The position numbers and the translations under genes were made by a program. A stretch of 64,000 bases of DNA, taken from NCBI GenBank assembly GCA_965250215.1, contig CBDFNN010000004.1, positions 3,472,001 through 3,536,000 on the forward strand, given 5' to 3'. The notes beneath the pieces were generated by a model. It did no database searches. It was not told the DNA's origin and was given only the letters and a program-made list of their open reading frames with translations. The stretch is from CBDFNN01 sp965250215. GTDB taxonomy: Bacteria > Bacteroidota > Rhodothermia > Rhodothermales > DATKEJ01. This document shows positions 26,631 through 34,732 of the stretch, one piece after another (the stretch's first letter is position 1; every line of letters starts with the position of its first letter).

Positions 26631-29600
26631 TATAGCAAGCCCTTCAATCTTTCTGCTTCTTGCGCTGTGTCCGTCCCTCCGAAGCGTTCCATGATCGTGT
26701 CATAAACGTTTTGTGCATCGCCTTTCTGATCCAAAGCTGTATAAGCCTGTCCTTGTAGTAGTAACCCTTTTGCTTCCCACTCAGGGTAACCTGGAAAGAG
26801 TATTGCCAATCTTCCAAGATCATTGAGGGCTTGAGCTGCATTGCCCCGCCTCAACTGCAACTCTCCGAGCGCACAGATTGTCTCTGGTCCGGTTTCATCC
26901 TGAGCTCTCGATATGACATCCTGATAAAGCATGATAGCAACTTCGATTTCGCCTCGACTTTCCGCTATTTTCCCCAGGCTGTATCGAACCGCCACGGATT
27001 CTGGTGCATCAGGCGATGCATCAACAAGCTGGTTAAATAACTGTTCAGCCTCTTCAATTCGATCCAGTCCAAACAGGGCACGACCTTCTCCATACCTCGC
27101 TTCTGCTAATATCAAAGGATCATCTCCATAGTCTTGCGCCAAATCACGATAGGTTTGAAGAGCGGTGCGATGTCGGTTCTGCTTTAAATAAATGTCACCA
27201 AGGTTTTGCAAGGCTTCTGCACGATCTTCGGAATTGGGATAAAGGTCGACGACTCGAACGAGATAAATTTCAGCCTCCTTAATTAATCCAGAGTCGTTAT
27301 AAGCTCTACCCATATAAAGGTATGCCTGAGGAAGAAGCGGATGATCTGACGCTGACTCGATGAAGTTCGCAAAATACTCAATGGACTTCTCATAGAGGCC
27401 ACTTTGATAAAGCCCCTCTGCATAACGGAATTCCAGTTCCTTGATAAATGGCGATCCCGGGTTCTTTTCTGAAAACGAATCAATGTAGCTGGCAAGCTCG
27501 GCCTCTCGGTCCAAAGCGAGAAGACAATATTGAATTCCGCTAAAAGCGTCGACTACGAGTCTATTATTCGCATGAAAGTCAAGAATTTCTCGATACACAT
27601 CAATGGATTCTTCGAACAAACCCATATTGTACAGGGCATCGGCATGCCCATAACGCGCCGTTGGCACGAGGGGATGATCAGGGAATCGTTGAACAAGTCC
27701 TAGGTATGATTCAATCGCCTGGGAATATTCCTGATCTAAGAATTGCTGATATCCCAGGTTATAGAGAGATTCCTCACGCCACTCCGAGTACGGGAAGTTT
27801 GTTATGAGATCCGCAAAAACCTCTTTGGCCTTCTGTCCGTCTCCAGCGTGTACATAGGATTGACCCATCTGGTAGCGGGCGTAATCGCGGACGTTATCAT
27901 TGTCGATTCCAGCATAAATATCGAGAGCTCGGGAGTATTGCTTCATCGCGTAATACGAATCAGCAAGCCTAATCCGAGCATCATCCTTGTAATTGAGCAA
28001 TTGCCGAGAAACATCGTCAGCACCTAGAAAGCGTTCGAATTCAACCGCCGCTGCTGCATAGCGTTGCTGTCTAAAATAGGCCCATGCCAAGGCATAGCGA
28101 GCAGCTGTGACTTGCTTGTGCCCGGGGTACAGCCGAATAAATTCATTGAATTGGACAGTAGATCGACCAAAATTCCCAATTTGAAATAGGCTTTCTGCCC
28201 CCCAAAAGAGAGCATCGCCTGCTTTATCTCCTTGCCTGTTCCTATTGTAAATTTCGAAAAAGGCAGGAGACGCTCTCGCGAACTCGTCTTGACGGAACAA
28301 CAGCCATGCTTTCTGAAATTCAACTTCCTCCTTCAAATTTGTCGAGGCTGATTCAGAGCCAGCTGCACTATCATAGGCTTCAAAGGCTGAAGCAAAGTCA
28401 CCCAAAGCGACGCTGGCCTCCCCTTTCATTCTTGTGGCTTCACCTACCAGACTGGAATTTCCATAATCATCAATAAGCCGATCAAAAGTGATCTTGGCAG
28501 ACTCCCAATTTCTAAGCTCGTAATACGTCATGCCAGCTTCGAATAGAGCACGATCCGCAAGTTCAAACCGGGGCCACTTGTTATAGACCCGCTCAAAAGT
28601 TTTCACAGCCTCGTCTTTCATTCCAGCTAGACGCTGATTCACGCCCATGTAATAGCTTGCCTTGTGTGAAAGACTATCAGATGAATTACCAGCTGCGATC
28701 TCAAACTGCTCTGCAGCCCATGGGAAAGATTCTTCAAAATGATAATTCCATGCTAGGCCATAGACAGCGGGACGATAGTAGAGTTCGTTTTTATCACCAC
28801 CAGTTAACAATCGGTAATTCAAGATGGCATTCTCGGAATCCCTTTTCTGATTGTATGACTCTGCCATTAGAAAAATGGCTCGATCCTTATTAGATCCTTC
28901 AAGAACGCTCAGACGATTTTGAATCTCCTCTATAGTCCGGTCATAATCTCCAAGCTCATAGTAGGCCTCAGCCAGAGCGATACCAACATCGCTGAGATAG
29001 GAAGATCTTGGATAGCGCGCAGCAAGGAGCTCGAAAGCTTTGACGGCCTCAGCATATTCCTTCGATTTTGCATGAGTATATCCCATGGCATACAAGGCCT
29101 GAGGAGCAATCTCTGTGAAAGAGTATTCCATAGCAGCTCTCTCATAGTAGGTAACAGCTGTCTCCGTTTCCCCCATACGTTCGAAAGACTCTCCAATCCA
29201 ATACAGGGCTCGGGACGCCACATCATCTGTGGGTTTGGAGTCTAAGACATCAAATAAAGTCTCCGTCGCAAGATCTAACTGCTCATTTTCATAGAAGTAC
29301 TTACCTAAGGCAACTTGGGCCTCGAATGCCAAGGGATGTATGGGATATTCCTTCTGCAGTCTCTTTAAGAGATCAATAGCTCTTTCATTGTAACCCAAAC
29401 CGAGATTAGCTTGAGCACTATAAAATATCGATTCTGGGCTTAGCTCACCCTCTTCTCGTATTTCAAAGTGGCTCGTGGACGGATCGTAAAGACCTGCACC
29501 AAAAAGTTCTCTGGCTTTAATGAAACTCAAATCCTCTTTGGCAAGCGGAACTTGGGCCAGTAAAACGGACTGTGGACTGCTTATAAAACTAAAGCTTAGC

Positions 29601-29635
29601 GCAATAATTGGGACGATGTACCAGCGATTCTTCAA
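26630..29635 (-). CDS. Large exported tetratricopeptide-repeat protein
   Basis: A 1001-residue protein with a signal peptide (WYIVPIIALSFSFISS, cleavage near LLAQ, residue 28) and at least twenty TPR units through nearly the whole length, recognisable by repeated A..Y..G..Y...G.Y..A...F..L....P patterns (for example YNERAIDLLKRLQKEYPIHP and YAEAVKAFELLAARYPRSSY). Start is TTG 29635; no ATG could include the leader. TPR arrays of this kind (YbgF/CpoB/BamD-like) act as periplasmic scaffolds for outer-membrane complexes. Translational coupling with the barrel gene, and SPOR genes following, suggest a scaffold for envelope assembly or constriction. Confidence 0.9.
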   Translation of the reverse strand: MKNRWYIVPIIALSFSFISSPQSVLLAQVPLAKEDLSFIKARELFGAGLYDPSTSHFEIREEGELSPESIFYSAQANLGLGYNERAIDLLKRLQKEYPIHPLAFEAQVALGKYFYENEQLDLATETLFDVLDSKPTDDVASRALYWIGESFERMGETETAVTYYERAAMEYSFTEIAPQALYAMGYTHAKSKEYAEAVKAFELLAARYPRSSYLSDVGIALAEAYYELGDYDRTIEEIQNRLSVLEGSNKDRAIFLMAESYNQKRDSENAILNYRLLTGGDKNELYYRPAVYGLAWNYHFEESFPWAAEQFEIAAGNSSDSLSHKASYYMGVNQRLAGMKDEAVKTFERVYNKWPRFELADRALFEAGMTYYELRNWESAKITFDRLIDDYGNSSLVGEATRMKGEASVALGDFASAFEAYDSAAGSESASTNLKEEVEFQKAWLLFRQDEFARASPAFFEIYNRNRQGDKAGDALFWGAESLFQIGNFGRSTVQFNEFIRLYPGHKQVTAARYALAWAYFRQQRYAAAAVEFERFLGADDVSRQLLNYKDDARIRLADSYYAMKQYSRALDIYAGIDNDNVRDYARYQMGQSYVHAGDGQKAKEVFADLITNFPYSEWREESLYNLGYQQFLDQEYSQAIESYLGLVQRFPDHPLVPTARYGHADALYNMGLFEESIDVYREILDFHANNRLVVDAFSGIQYCLLALDREAELASYIDSFSEKNPGSPFIKELEFRYAEGLYQSGLYEKSIEYFANFIESASDHPLLPQAYLYMGRAYNDSGLIKEAEIYLVRVVDLYPNSEDRAEALQNLGDIYLKQNRHRTALQTYRDLAQDYGDDPLILAEARYGEGRALFGLDRIEEAEQLFNQLVDASPDAPESVAVRYSLGKIAESRGEIEVAIMLYQDVISRAQDETGPETICALGELQLRRGNAAQALNDLGRLAILFPGYPEWEAKGLLLQGQAYTALDQKGDAQNVYDTIMERFGGTDTAQEAERLKGLL

Positions 29636-29804
29636 TCAGACGAAGTTTGAGATGAATGAGTTGATTGGAGTTTCGAAACGACAAATGGTTTTACCGGTTT
29701 CTAAAGGTCTCCTTTCTTCTTTGTCCCTTCGAAACTTAAAACGCTTTAGAGGATCAAAAATTATCCTCGTTGACATAAACTTGCAGCAAACTCAGATCAT
29801 CTCT

Positions 29805-30182
29805 ATGGCAGATTCAAAAAACACTGGCGTAAAAAAGACAACCTTAGAAATGGTTTCAGAGCAGATCAATAGCTCTGACTCTTTTGAGTCTTTTTCTTCA
29901 CAAGAGGCAAAGAAAATGGAAGAGACCTTAGTTAATATAAAATCAGCTACGGGAGATCTTACCCGTGAGATTGAGAAAGCTGTTTCAGAAGGGGTTAGAA
30001 AGATCCAAAAGACGGCTAATGACTACGCTGGTGCTTTAGGTGAAAATACGGCAGAAGCACGAGAGCAGGCCAAAAAGGTTGTAGCTGAAGGTGAGAAGTT
30101 CGTCAAGCAAAAGCCTGTTCAATCTGTCCTTGGTGCCCTAGTAATAGGACTATTCCTCGGCACTATGATGCGTAGACGATAG
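29805..30182 (+). CDS. YqjD/ElaB/DUF883-like membrane-anchored protein
   Basis: A 125-residue protein starting at ATG 29805; the longer upstream frame is antisense to the TPR gene and not real. It has a polar helical N-terminus, a long amphipathic helix rich in Lys, Glu and Ala (about 45-98) and a C-terminal hydrophobic segment with basic end (QKPVQSVLGALVIGLFLGTM then MRRR). This is the plan of YqjD/ElaB/DUF883 proteins, stationary-phase inner-membrane proteins that can bind ribosomes in E. coli. Typical members are about 100 residues. A TAAACTTG sequence at 29776-29783 resembles a -7 element with one mismatch. A weak hairpin follows the gene. Confidence 0.85.
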   Translation: MADSKNTGVKKTTLEMVSEQINSSDSFESFSSQEAKKMEETLVNIKSATGDLTREIEKAVSEGVRKIQKTANDYAGALGENTAEAREQAKKVVAEGEKFVKQKPVQSVLGALVIGLFLGTMMRRR

Positions 30183-30200
30183 CAACTGGCAACTTCAAGT

Positions 30201-30234
30201 GGTACTCACTTAGTCGGGAGTACTCCCTTTCTGT
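30201..30234 (+). terminator. Weak terminator-like hairpin after the YqjD-like gene
   Basis: A seven-pair stem (30201-30207 with 30218-30224, one G-U) with a ten-base loop lies between two convergent genes and is followed by a pyrimidine-rich but interrupted tract (CCCTTTCTGTGTTTT). Position suits a terminator; strength is doubtful. Confidence 0.35.
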
Positions 30235-30247
30235 GTTTTAGAAAGAA

Positions 30248-31231
30248 CTATCCCTGAGCAACATCTACTCCCTTTATTTTGAGCCTCTCTAGCTTTTTCT
30301 CCTGTCCGAAATTTGCTTCATAGCGATCTGCAAACTCTACCCATGCAAATGTGTGAGTAGAGGTACCCAGATTTTCAAGAGCATACGCTCCACAAAGAGC
30401 TCCAATTCTCCCGCACAATTCCCAAGAAAGACCTTGCGAAAGGCCTGCAAAAAATCCACCTCGAAAGGCATCCCCAGCCCCGGTTGGGTCAACAACTTGG
30501 TCAACTTTTGCACATGGAATATCCACAACATCTGATTTGGTGTAGATTTTACTACCCTTATCCCCATGGGTTACGATAACGTTTTCTGCCTTGGACCGAA
30601 GTTCATCAAGTCCCCAACCCGTCTTTTTCCCAATGACAGCGATTTCGTATTCGTTCGCAAAGAGATATTTCGCGCCAGGAATACTAGCAACTAGCTCCTC
30701 CTTCCCCATATAGGCCACTTGCTGACTTGGGTCATAGGCAAAGGGAATTCCTTTATCCCGACATTCTGCTGCATAGTTGACCATAGCAACGGGGTCGTTA
30801 GGGCTAATAACCACTAATTCAGCACCGGTAAGACCGCGATCAGCCAGAGAATAGTTTCTCGCATGTGCCATCGCACCTGTATAGAAGTTTGCTATCTGGT
30901 TCTGCTCTTGGTCAGTACTGACGAAGAAGCTGGCCGTAAAGTCGTCTTCTATTTCAATAACGTGATCGACAGATATTCCCTTCTCAACCAGCCATCTTCG
31001 ATAATCTCCAAAATCCTGCCCAACGGTTGCAAACAAGTTGGGGTCACCACCCAACAAGTTCAGAGTATATGCAATGTTAGCTGCCACACCGCCACGCTCT
31101 CTTTTCATGGAATCAACAAGAAAGCTTAGGCTTAAGTTTTCCAACTCCTCTGGTATAATTTGCTCTCTGAATTTCCCGGAGAAACTCATTAAGTAGTCAT
31201 ATGCAATTGAACCGGTGATAACGATGGACAA
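30248..31231 (-). CDS. PfkB-family kinase, adenosine-kinase-like
   Basis: A 327-residue PfkB kinase. Start is TTG 31231; the N-terminus SIVITGSIAYDYLMSFSGKF needs it, and the next ATG would cut the first strand. MKRERGGVAANIAYTLNLLGG is the first PfkB signature, QNQIANFYTGAM the substrate-side segment typical of bacterial adenosine-kinase-annotated members, and VVDPTGAGDAFRGGFFAGL (near 250-270) the ATP-binding second signature with catalytic Asp. Such enzymes phosphorylate adenosine or related nucleosides or sugars in the cytoplasm, fitting purine salvage. Specificity is inference. It converges with the YqjD-like gene and is divergent from the cytochrome region. Confidence 0.88.
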   Translation of the reverse strand: MSIVITGSIAYDYLMSFSGKFREQIIPEELENLSLSFLVDSMKRERGGVAANIAYTLNLLGGDPNLFATVGQDFGDYRRWLVEKGISVDHVIEIEDDFTASFFVSTDQEQNQIANFYTGAMAHARNYSLADRGLTGAELVVISPNDPVAMVNYAAECRDKGIPFAYDPSQQVAYMGKEELVASIPGAKYLFANEYEIAVIGKKTGWGLDELRSKAENVIVTHGDKGSKIYTKSDVVDIPCAKVDQVVDPTGAGDAFRGGFFAGLSQGLSWELCGRIGALCGAYALENLGTSTHTFAWVEFADRYEANFGQEKKLERLKIKGVDVAQG

Positions 31232-31377
31232 AACTTTCCTCTAGGTTAGTGTATTTTTATGCGACCCCTACAACATGAGAATCGCTTCTTTGTTTTTAAA
31301 ATTTGGCAAAAATCACAAAGTGAGTCATTAGTTTGAAATCAATTCTTGGGTAGGAGATATTTTAGCGACGATTGAAT

Positions 31378-31617
31378 ATGCTCTCTTTCAAAATACTGTC
31401 CTTTACTATATCAAGTTCTAGCCTTAGCCTTTTCCTATTTGGCGGCATCTTCTCGATCCTGGTTATTACCGGCGGTGAACAACCGAGTGGTGAAAACCAT
31501 CCTCCGCTACAGACCAGCCAAGAAGGCCAATTCATTGGAGACGCAGCCTGTTCAAGTTACCACGAAAAAGTGTTTGACACTTTCCATAGGACGTTCTTAA
31601 TCAGACGGAAGAAATAA
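31378..31617 (+). pseudogene. Broken fragment of an exported c-type cytochrome
   Basis: An 79-codon frame (ATG 31378, or TTG 31372) starting with a hydrophobic leader (SLSLFLFGGIFSILVI) and then GQFIGDAACSSYHEKVF and DTFHRTF. This matches the first heme site of multiheme cytochromes (YVGDAACxxCHEEIYxxFHRT), but the second Cys of CxxCH is Tyr (TAC where TGC/TGT is expected) and the frame ends after a short basic tail instead of continuing into further heme motifs. The fragment therefore looks like a decayed cytochrome rather than a functional small protein. A genuine cytochrome-like lipoprotein gene follows 12 bp later. Confidence 0.6.
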
Positions 31618-31629
31618 ATTAAGCCTGTT

Positions 31630-32562
31630 TTGAAAACTCTTCAGGGATGTTTTTCCCTAGTATCAATGATTGTTCTGGTGAATATCATCGCTTGCACCCC
31701 AGACAATCTCGTTGAAATAGATCTTGGTCGATCAAATCCAGATAAGATTCTGAATTACTATTTCGGCGTGTATCAACAATCCAACCCCTTCGAGTCCGGG
31801 CTCCTTATCAAAAAAGGCTCAAAATTTTTCATCGACAAAAACAAAGCAGCGAGTTTGGTCGAATTAGAAGACCTAAGCGATTCATATTCAGATGGATCGT
31901 TGTCATGGGAAGAATTGAAGGCTTTTCTCGAGTCGTCTTATTACTTGGTCACAAATGCTCCAGACAATTTGAGCGAGCTTCGAAAGCAGGATGGTCCCAA
32001 ATTCAAACTCAATCTACACGGCGTCATGAGCGAGGCCAAGAGAAATATCGAGCTTGATCTCCCCGCTCTTCAAGATGCCATCCTATCCTACAAGACGAAT
32101 GGTGAGAGGATTATTTATCCAGTTGGTACTACTTTCATTGCTGACCACAATGACGATCAGGAGAATCTCATGGAGAGCACTGTAATGCAAAAGTTAGGAA
32201 GTGGAAAATGGGCCTATTGGGTTTATAACGAAAAGGGACGCTTGGTGTCATCCACAGCTAGCAAACCACGCCGTCTCACCTCACCAACGCAGTGTATTGG
32301 ATGCCACTTCGGGCAAAAAGAATTCGAGCCAGACGCATCCTTTCCAGATTTGCTTCCTGAGCGCCGCAAGCGAAAGAGACAGATATACATCGACCCAGCG
32401 CTCAGATTAAGGGAACCGGCTAAGCAACTTGACGAACACTCAAAGAGAAGTGATCACGTACTAGGCGTATACGCTACGATATATCTTGCCCAGTTAAGAT
32501 TAAAATCGGAGAGTGAGCTGAGCGAGGTAGAAAAGAGAGTACTAGGTTCAATTTCTTTCTAG
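31630..32562 (+). CDS. Lipoprotein with one heme-c site, cytochrome P460-like
   Basis: A 310-residue protein from TTG 31630, giving a leader and lipobox (MIVLVNIIAC, Cys near residue 22). The central domain from about residue 140 (GERIIYPVGTTFIADHNDD, STVMQKLGSGKWAYWVYNEKG) followed by a single heme-c site CIGCH near 221-225 resembles cytochrome P460/cytochrome c-prime-beta-type proteins, in which a beta-rich domain carries one CxxCH heme near the end. The last 80 residues are helical and unassigned. It should be lipid-anchored in the periplasm and bind one heme. Electron-transfer partner is unknown; the broken multiheme fragment upstream may have been part of the same unit. Confidence 0.72.
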   Translation: MKTLQGCFSLVSMIVLVNIIACTPDNLVEIDLGRSNPDKILNYYFGVYQQSNPFESGLLIKKGSKFFIDKNKAASLVELEDLSDSYSDGSLSWEELKAFLESSYYLVTNAPDNLSELRKQDGPKFKLNLHGVMSEAKRNIELDLPALQDAILSYKTNGERIIYPVGTTFIADHNDDQENLMESTVMQKLGSGKWAYWVYNEKGRLVSSTASKPRRLTSPTQCIGCHFGQKEFEPDASFPDLLPERRKRKRQIYIDPALRLREPAKQLDEHSKRSDHVLGVYATIYLAQLRLKSESELSEVEKRVLGSISF

Positions 32563-32623
32563 CAAATTCGGATTCACTGCAAGAACAATTCTATATATTG
32601 GCTCCTCCCTACAATCATATCCA

Positions 32624-33373
32624 TTGTCAGAAGAGATTAATCCGATACCAATTCACGAGAAGGAAGGGCAGCAGAAAGCTAAGCTGACATTGCCAACCTA
32701 TATGCACTATGTAGCGATCTCAGGTGTGATTGGGACTGGAAAAACTACTCTGACAGAAGCTTTCGGAAGACGATTCAATGCCTATCCTGAATATGAACGT
32801 TTAGACGAAAACCCCTTTCTTGGCTCGTTTTATGAAGACAGAGAAAGATGGGGATTACACACTCAGTTGAGTTTCCTTGCCAGTCGATTCAAGCAGCAGC
32901 AAAATTTGATGAATCGTGACCTCTTTCGAAACGTCGTTGTCACGGACTACATGTTTGATAAGGATCCGATCTTTGCGGGTCTCAATATCAAAGGAAACGA
33001 CTACGAGCTTTATAGGACTATGTACGACCTGATGCGACCTGCCGTCCCGACTCCTGACCTGATTGTCTATTTACAATCTTCTGTAGACCGCTTGATGAAA
33101 AATATTCGCAAGCGCGGTCGAGAGGTTGAAAAATCTATTACAAGAGAGTATATCTCAGATCTCAACTTGGCCTATGACAATTTTTTCTTTAAATATGTCG
33201 GTAGTCCAGTATTGATAGTAAATGTATCGGAGATAGATTTCGTCGAGGACGAGTCCTACATGGAGGAAATTTTCCACGCCGTTGCAGTTGGAAAACACAC
33301 AGGGACCACCTATCTAAATATTAGAGGAACGGGGACACTGGATCCTCAGCAAATAAAACTGGATATAGACTAA
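32624..33373 (+). CDS. Deoxynucleoside kinase (dGK/dAK/dCK family)
   Basis: Starts at TTG 32624 (249 residues); ATG 32702 would give 223 residues and a more typical N-terminus (MHYVAISGVIGTGKTTL). P-loop GVIGTGKTT near residues 33-41, YERLDENPFLGSFYED near 56-71, the DYMFDKDPIFAG segment near 107-118 with catalytic acid, and the LID arginines RKRGREVE near 163-170 identify the deoxynucleoside kinase family. It phosphorylates deoxyadenosine, deoxyguanosine or deoxycytidine with ATP for salvage. Substrate is not distinguishable. A PfkB adenosine-kinase-like gene and a nucleoside phosphorylase elsewhere in the window fit nucleoside salvage. Confidence 0.92.
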   Translation: MSEEINPIPIHEKEGQQKAKLTLPTYMHYVAISGVIGTGKTTLTEAFGRRFNAYPEYERLDENPFLGSFYEDRERWGLHTQLSFLASRFKQQQNLMNRDLFRNVVVTDYMFDKDPIFAGLNIKGNDYELYRTMYDLMRPAVPTPDLIVYLQSSVDRLMKNIRKRGREVEKSITREYISDLNLAYDNFFFKYVGSPVLIVNVSEIDFVEDESYMEEIFHAVAVGKHTGTTYLNIRGTGTLDPQQIKLDID

Positions 33374-33592
33374 GGTCTATAAACGAAAATGCTTGAGCAT
33401 TAATGCGAGCAGGTGGAAGCTTGATCTGAATTGACCAAATAGAAAATAGAAGGCCATATCCACCAGCGGTGACAGATATGACCTCCCATTCATTTCACCA
33501 CCAACCATTAGGAGATCAACCTAATAGCCGAGGCCAAATCCATTGAGGTAACATTTTAGATGAGATACCTAGCGCCATTAAAGACAAGATTT

Positions 33593-34279
33593 CTAGACTC
33601 CGAATTTGAAGGTCACCGTAGCGTATGAAGGAATTGCCTTTCCTCCTTTTTTTGCAGGTGAAAAGATCCATGCTTTCGCAGCTTGAGTCGCCGCTTCTTC
33701 GATTCCATAACCGACCAGATCTACAGGTTTGTCGATCTTACCCTTCTTATCTAACAAAAAGCGGTCAATGATTCTAGAATCTGTGACTCTTCCTCGTTCG
33801 TCAACAACTACTTCTAGGACTACCGTTGCCCTAACCTTGTTTTTTTTTGCTTCGGGCGAATATTCTGGCTCAACAAATTTTCTTGGTCTCGCGGCGGTTT
33901 CAACATCGCGCGTTGGATCATTGCCCTGAGCGGCCGATGTGGCCGTGGATTCGTCCGCCACAGAAACGTCCGCTATTTCTATTGCCGTATCGAAGTCGAT
34001 AATTTCATCGACCAACTCTACCTCATCTGGCACCTCGATGGGCGGAAGAGGAATCGGCGGCGGAGGTGGTTTTGCCACTTGTGCGGTTGGTGAGATCATT
34101 TCGATCTCGACCACTACGTCACCTCTCGAAAAGAATAGACCTTTTTCTCTCGGAGAATTGTCTTCTGGCCAAAATTTAAAAGCAGAAATCAAGAGCACTA
34201 GTCCGAGAATCATAGAACCCAAGGTTCTAATACGCAAACGATCGTGTCTCTTGAAGATTAGGTAGCCTTCTTGCGTCAT
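33593..34279 (-). CDS. tonB: TonB-family energy transducer
   Basis: A 228-residue protein: cytoplasmic basic N-terminus (YLIFKRHDRLRIRTLGS), one transmembrane helix at about 22-38, a periplasmic proline-rich rod containing PPPPPIPLPPIEVPDE near 72-87, then a C-terminal TonB domain beginning near EPEYSPEAKKNKVRATVVLE (about 138) with the VVDERGRVTDSRI strand and ending in FKFGV. It transmits force from ExbB/ExbD to outer-membrane receptors. The membrane helix lacks an obvious His for coupling, but this varies in Bacteroidota. The nearest exbB/exbD are 13 kb away. It is a monocistronic gene divergent from the car operon leader. Confidence 0.93.
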   Translation of the reverse strand: MTQEGYLIFKRHDRLRIRTLGSMILGLVLLISAFKFWPEDNSPREKGLFFSRGDVVVEIEMISPTAQVAKPPPPPIPLPPIEVPDEVELVDEIIDFDTAIEIADVSVADESTATSAAQGNDPTRDVETAARPRKFVEPEYSPEAKKNKVRATVVLEVVVDERGRVTDSRIIDRFLLDKKGKIDKPVDLVGYGIEEAATQAAKAWIFSPAKKGGKAIPSYATVTFKFGV

Positions 34280-34732
34280 AATCTTCTATATGATTGACAT
34301 TCAAGCGGCATGACACTACAACCCAGAAAAGTCGCATAATAAACTCTAGCTAAGGTCCCTCTATAGTGGCTCAGGCTTCTTAGCTCTTGACCATTGATTA
34401 GGGAAAAGGGATATGTGTGTTTTAATTGATTCAAAGATTATAGACACATCTTAGATAGTTGATGGTACGTATTTCGGAATTAGCAGATCCTCGCAAGTTC
34501 TGTACTGTCAAATGTGAAGGATACGTGGTTGTAGAGTGCAGGTGATCGGCCTATCTTTCTGAAACCTTCGAGTCAACATTGTTTCTAGTCAGCGCCTTTT
34601 ATAAAGTAGATTGGTCGAGTGGCCCCAGAGTGCCGCTCAACTCTGCCATTGGCATTTGTCCTTCCTTTTCAGGAGGGATTTTTTTTGACCTTTTTTTCGA
34701 CTCTGTATCACTGAACACCCAAAATATCTAGA
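34280..34732 (+). promoter_or_regulatory. 453-bp non-coding region upstream of carA, with leader-like element
   Basis: No credible coding sequence is present. The distal 330 bases show nothing I can name. Near 34582 a TTTC, 21 bases, TAGATTGG arrangement (34582-34614) approximates a Bacteroidota promoter with two mismatches. A short transcript from about 34621 would fold as CAGAGT (34626-34631) with ACTCTG (34640-34645), alternatively as TGCC/GGCA (34644-34654), and then meet an intrinsic terminator at 34659-34686, 47 bases before carA. This is the expected layout of an attenuator or a small RNA. Only a CCAGAG core resembles the PyrR-binding loop, so the ligand is unknown. Confidence 0.45.
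34659..34686 (+). terminator. Intrinsic terminator in the carA leader
   Basis: TCCTTCCT (34659-34666), loop TTTC, AGGAGGGA (34671-34678) form an eight-pair stem with one G-U, followed immediately by eight T residues. It lies upstream of carA on the same strand, so it would stop transcripts before the gene unless bypassed. Confidence 0.8.

Noticed and set aside
29520..29804. Extended N-terminus for the YqjD-like protein
   Set aside because: The first part is antisense to the TPR gene's signal-peptide region and lacks family similarity; ATG 29805 gives the expected length.
34607..34660. Possible tRNA (TTGGTCGAGTGGCC looks like a D-arm)
   Set aside because: No T-arm GTTCGA sequence, anticodon stem or acceptor pairing is found; it is better read as a leader hairpin before the terminator.
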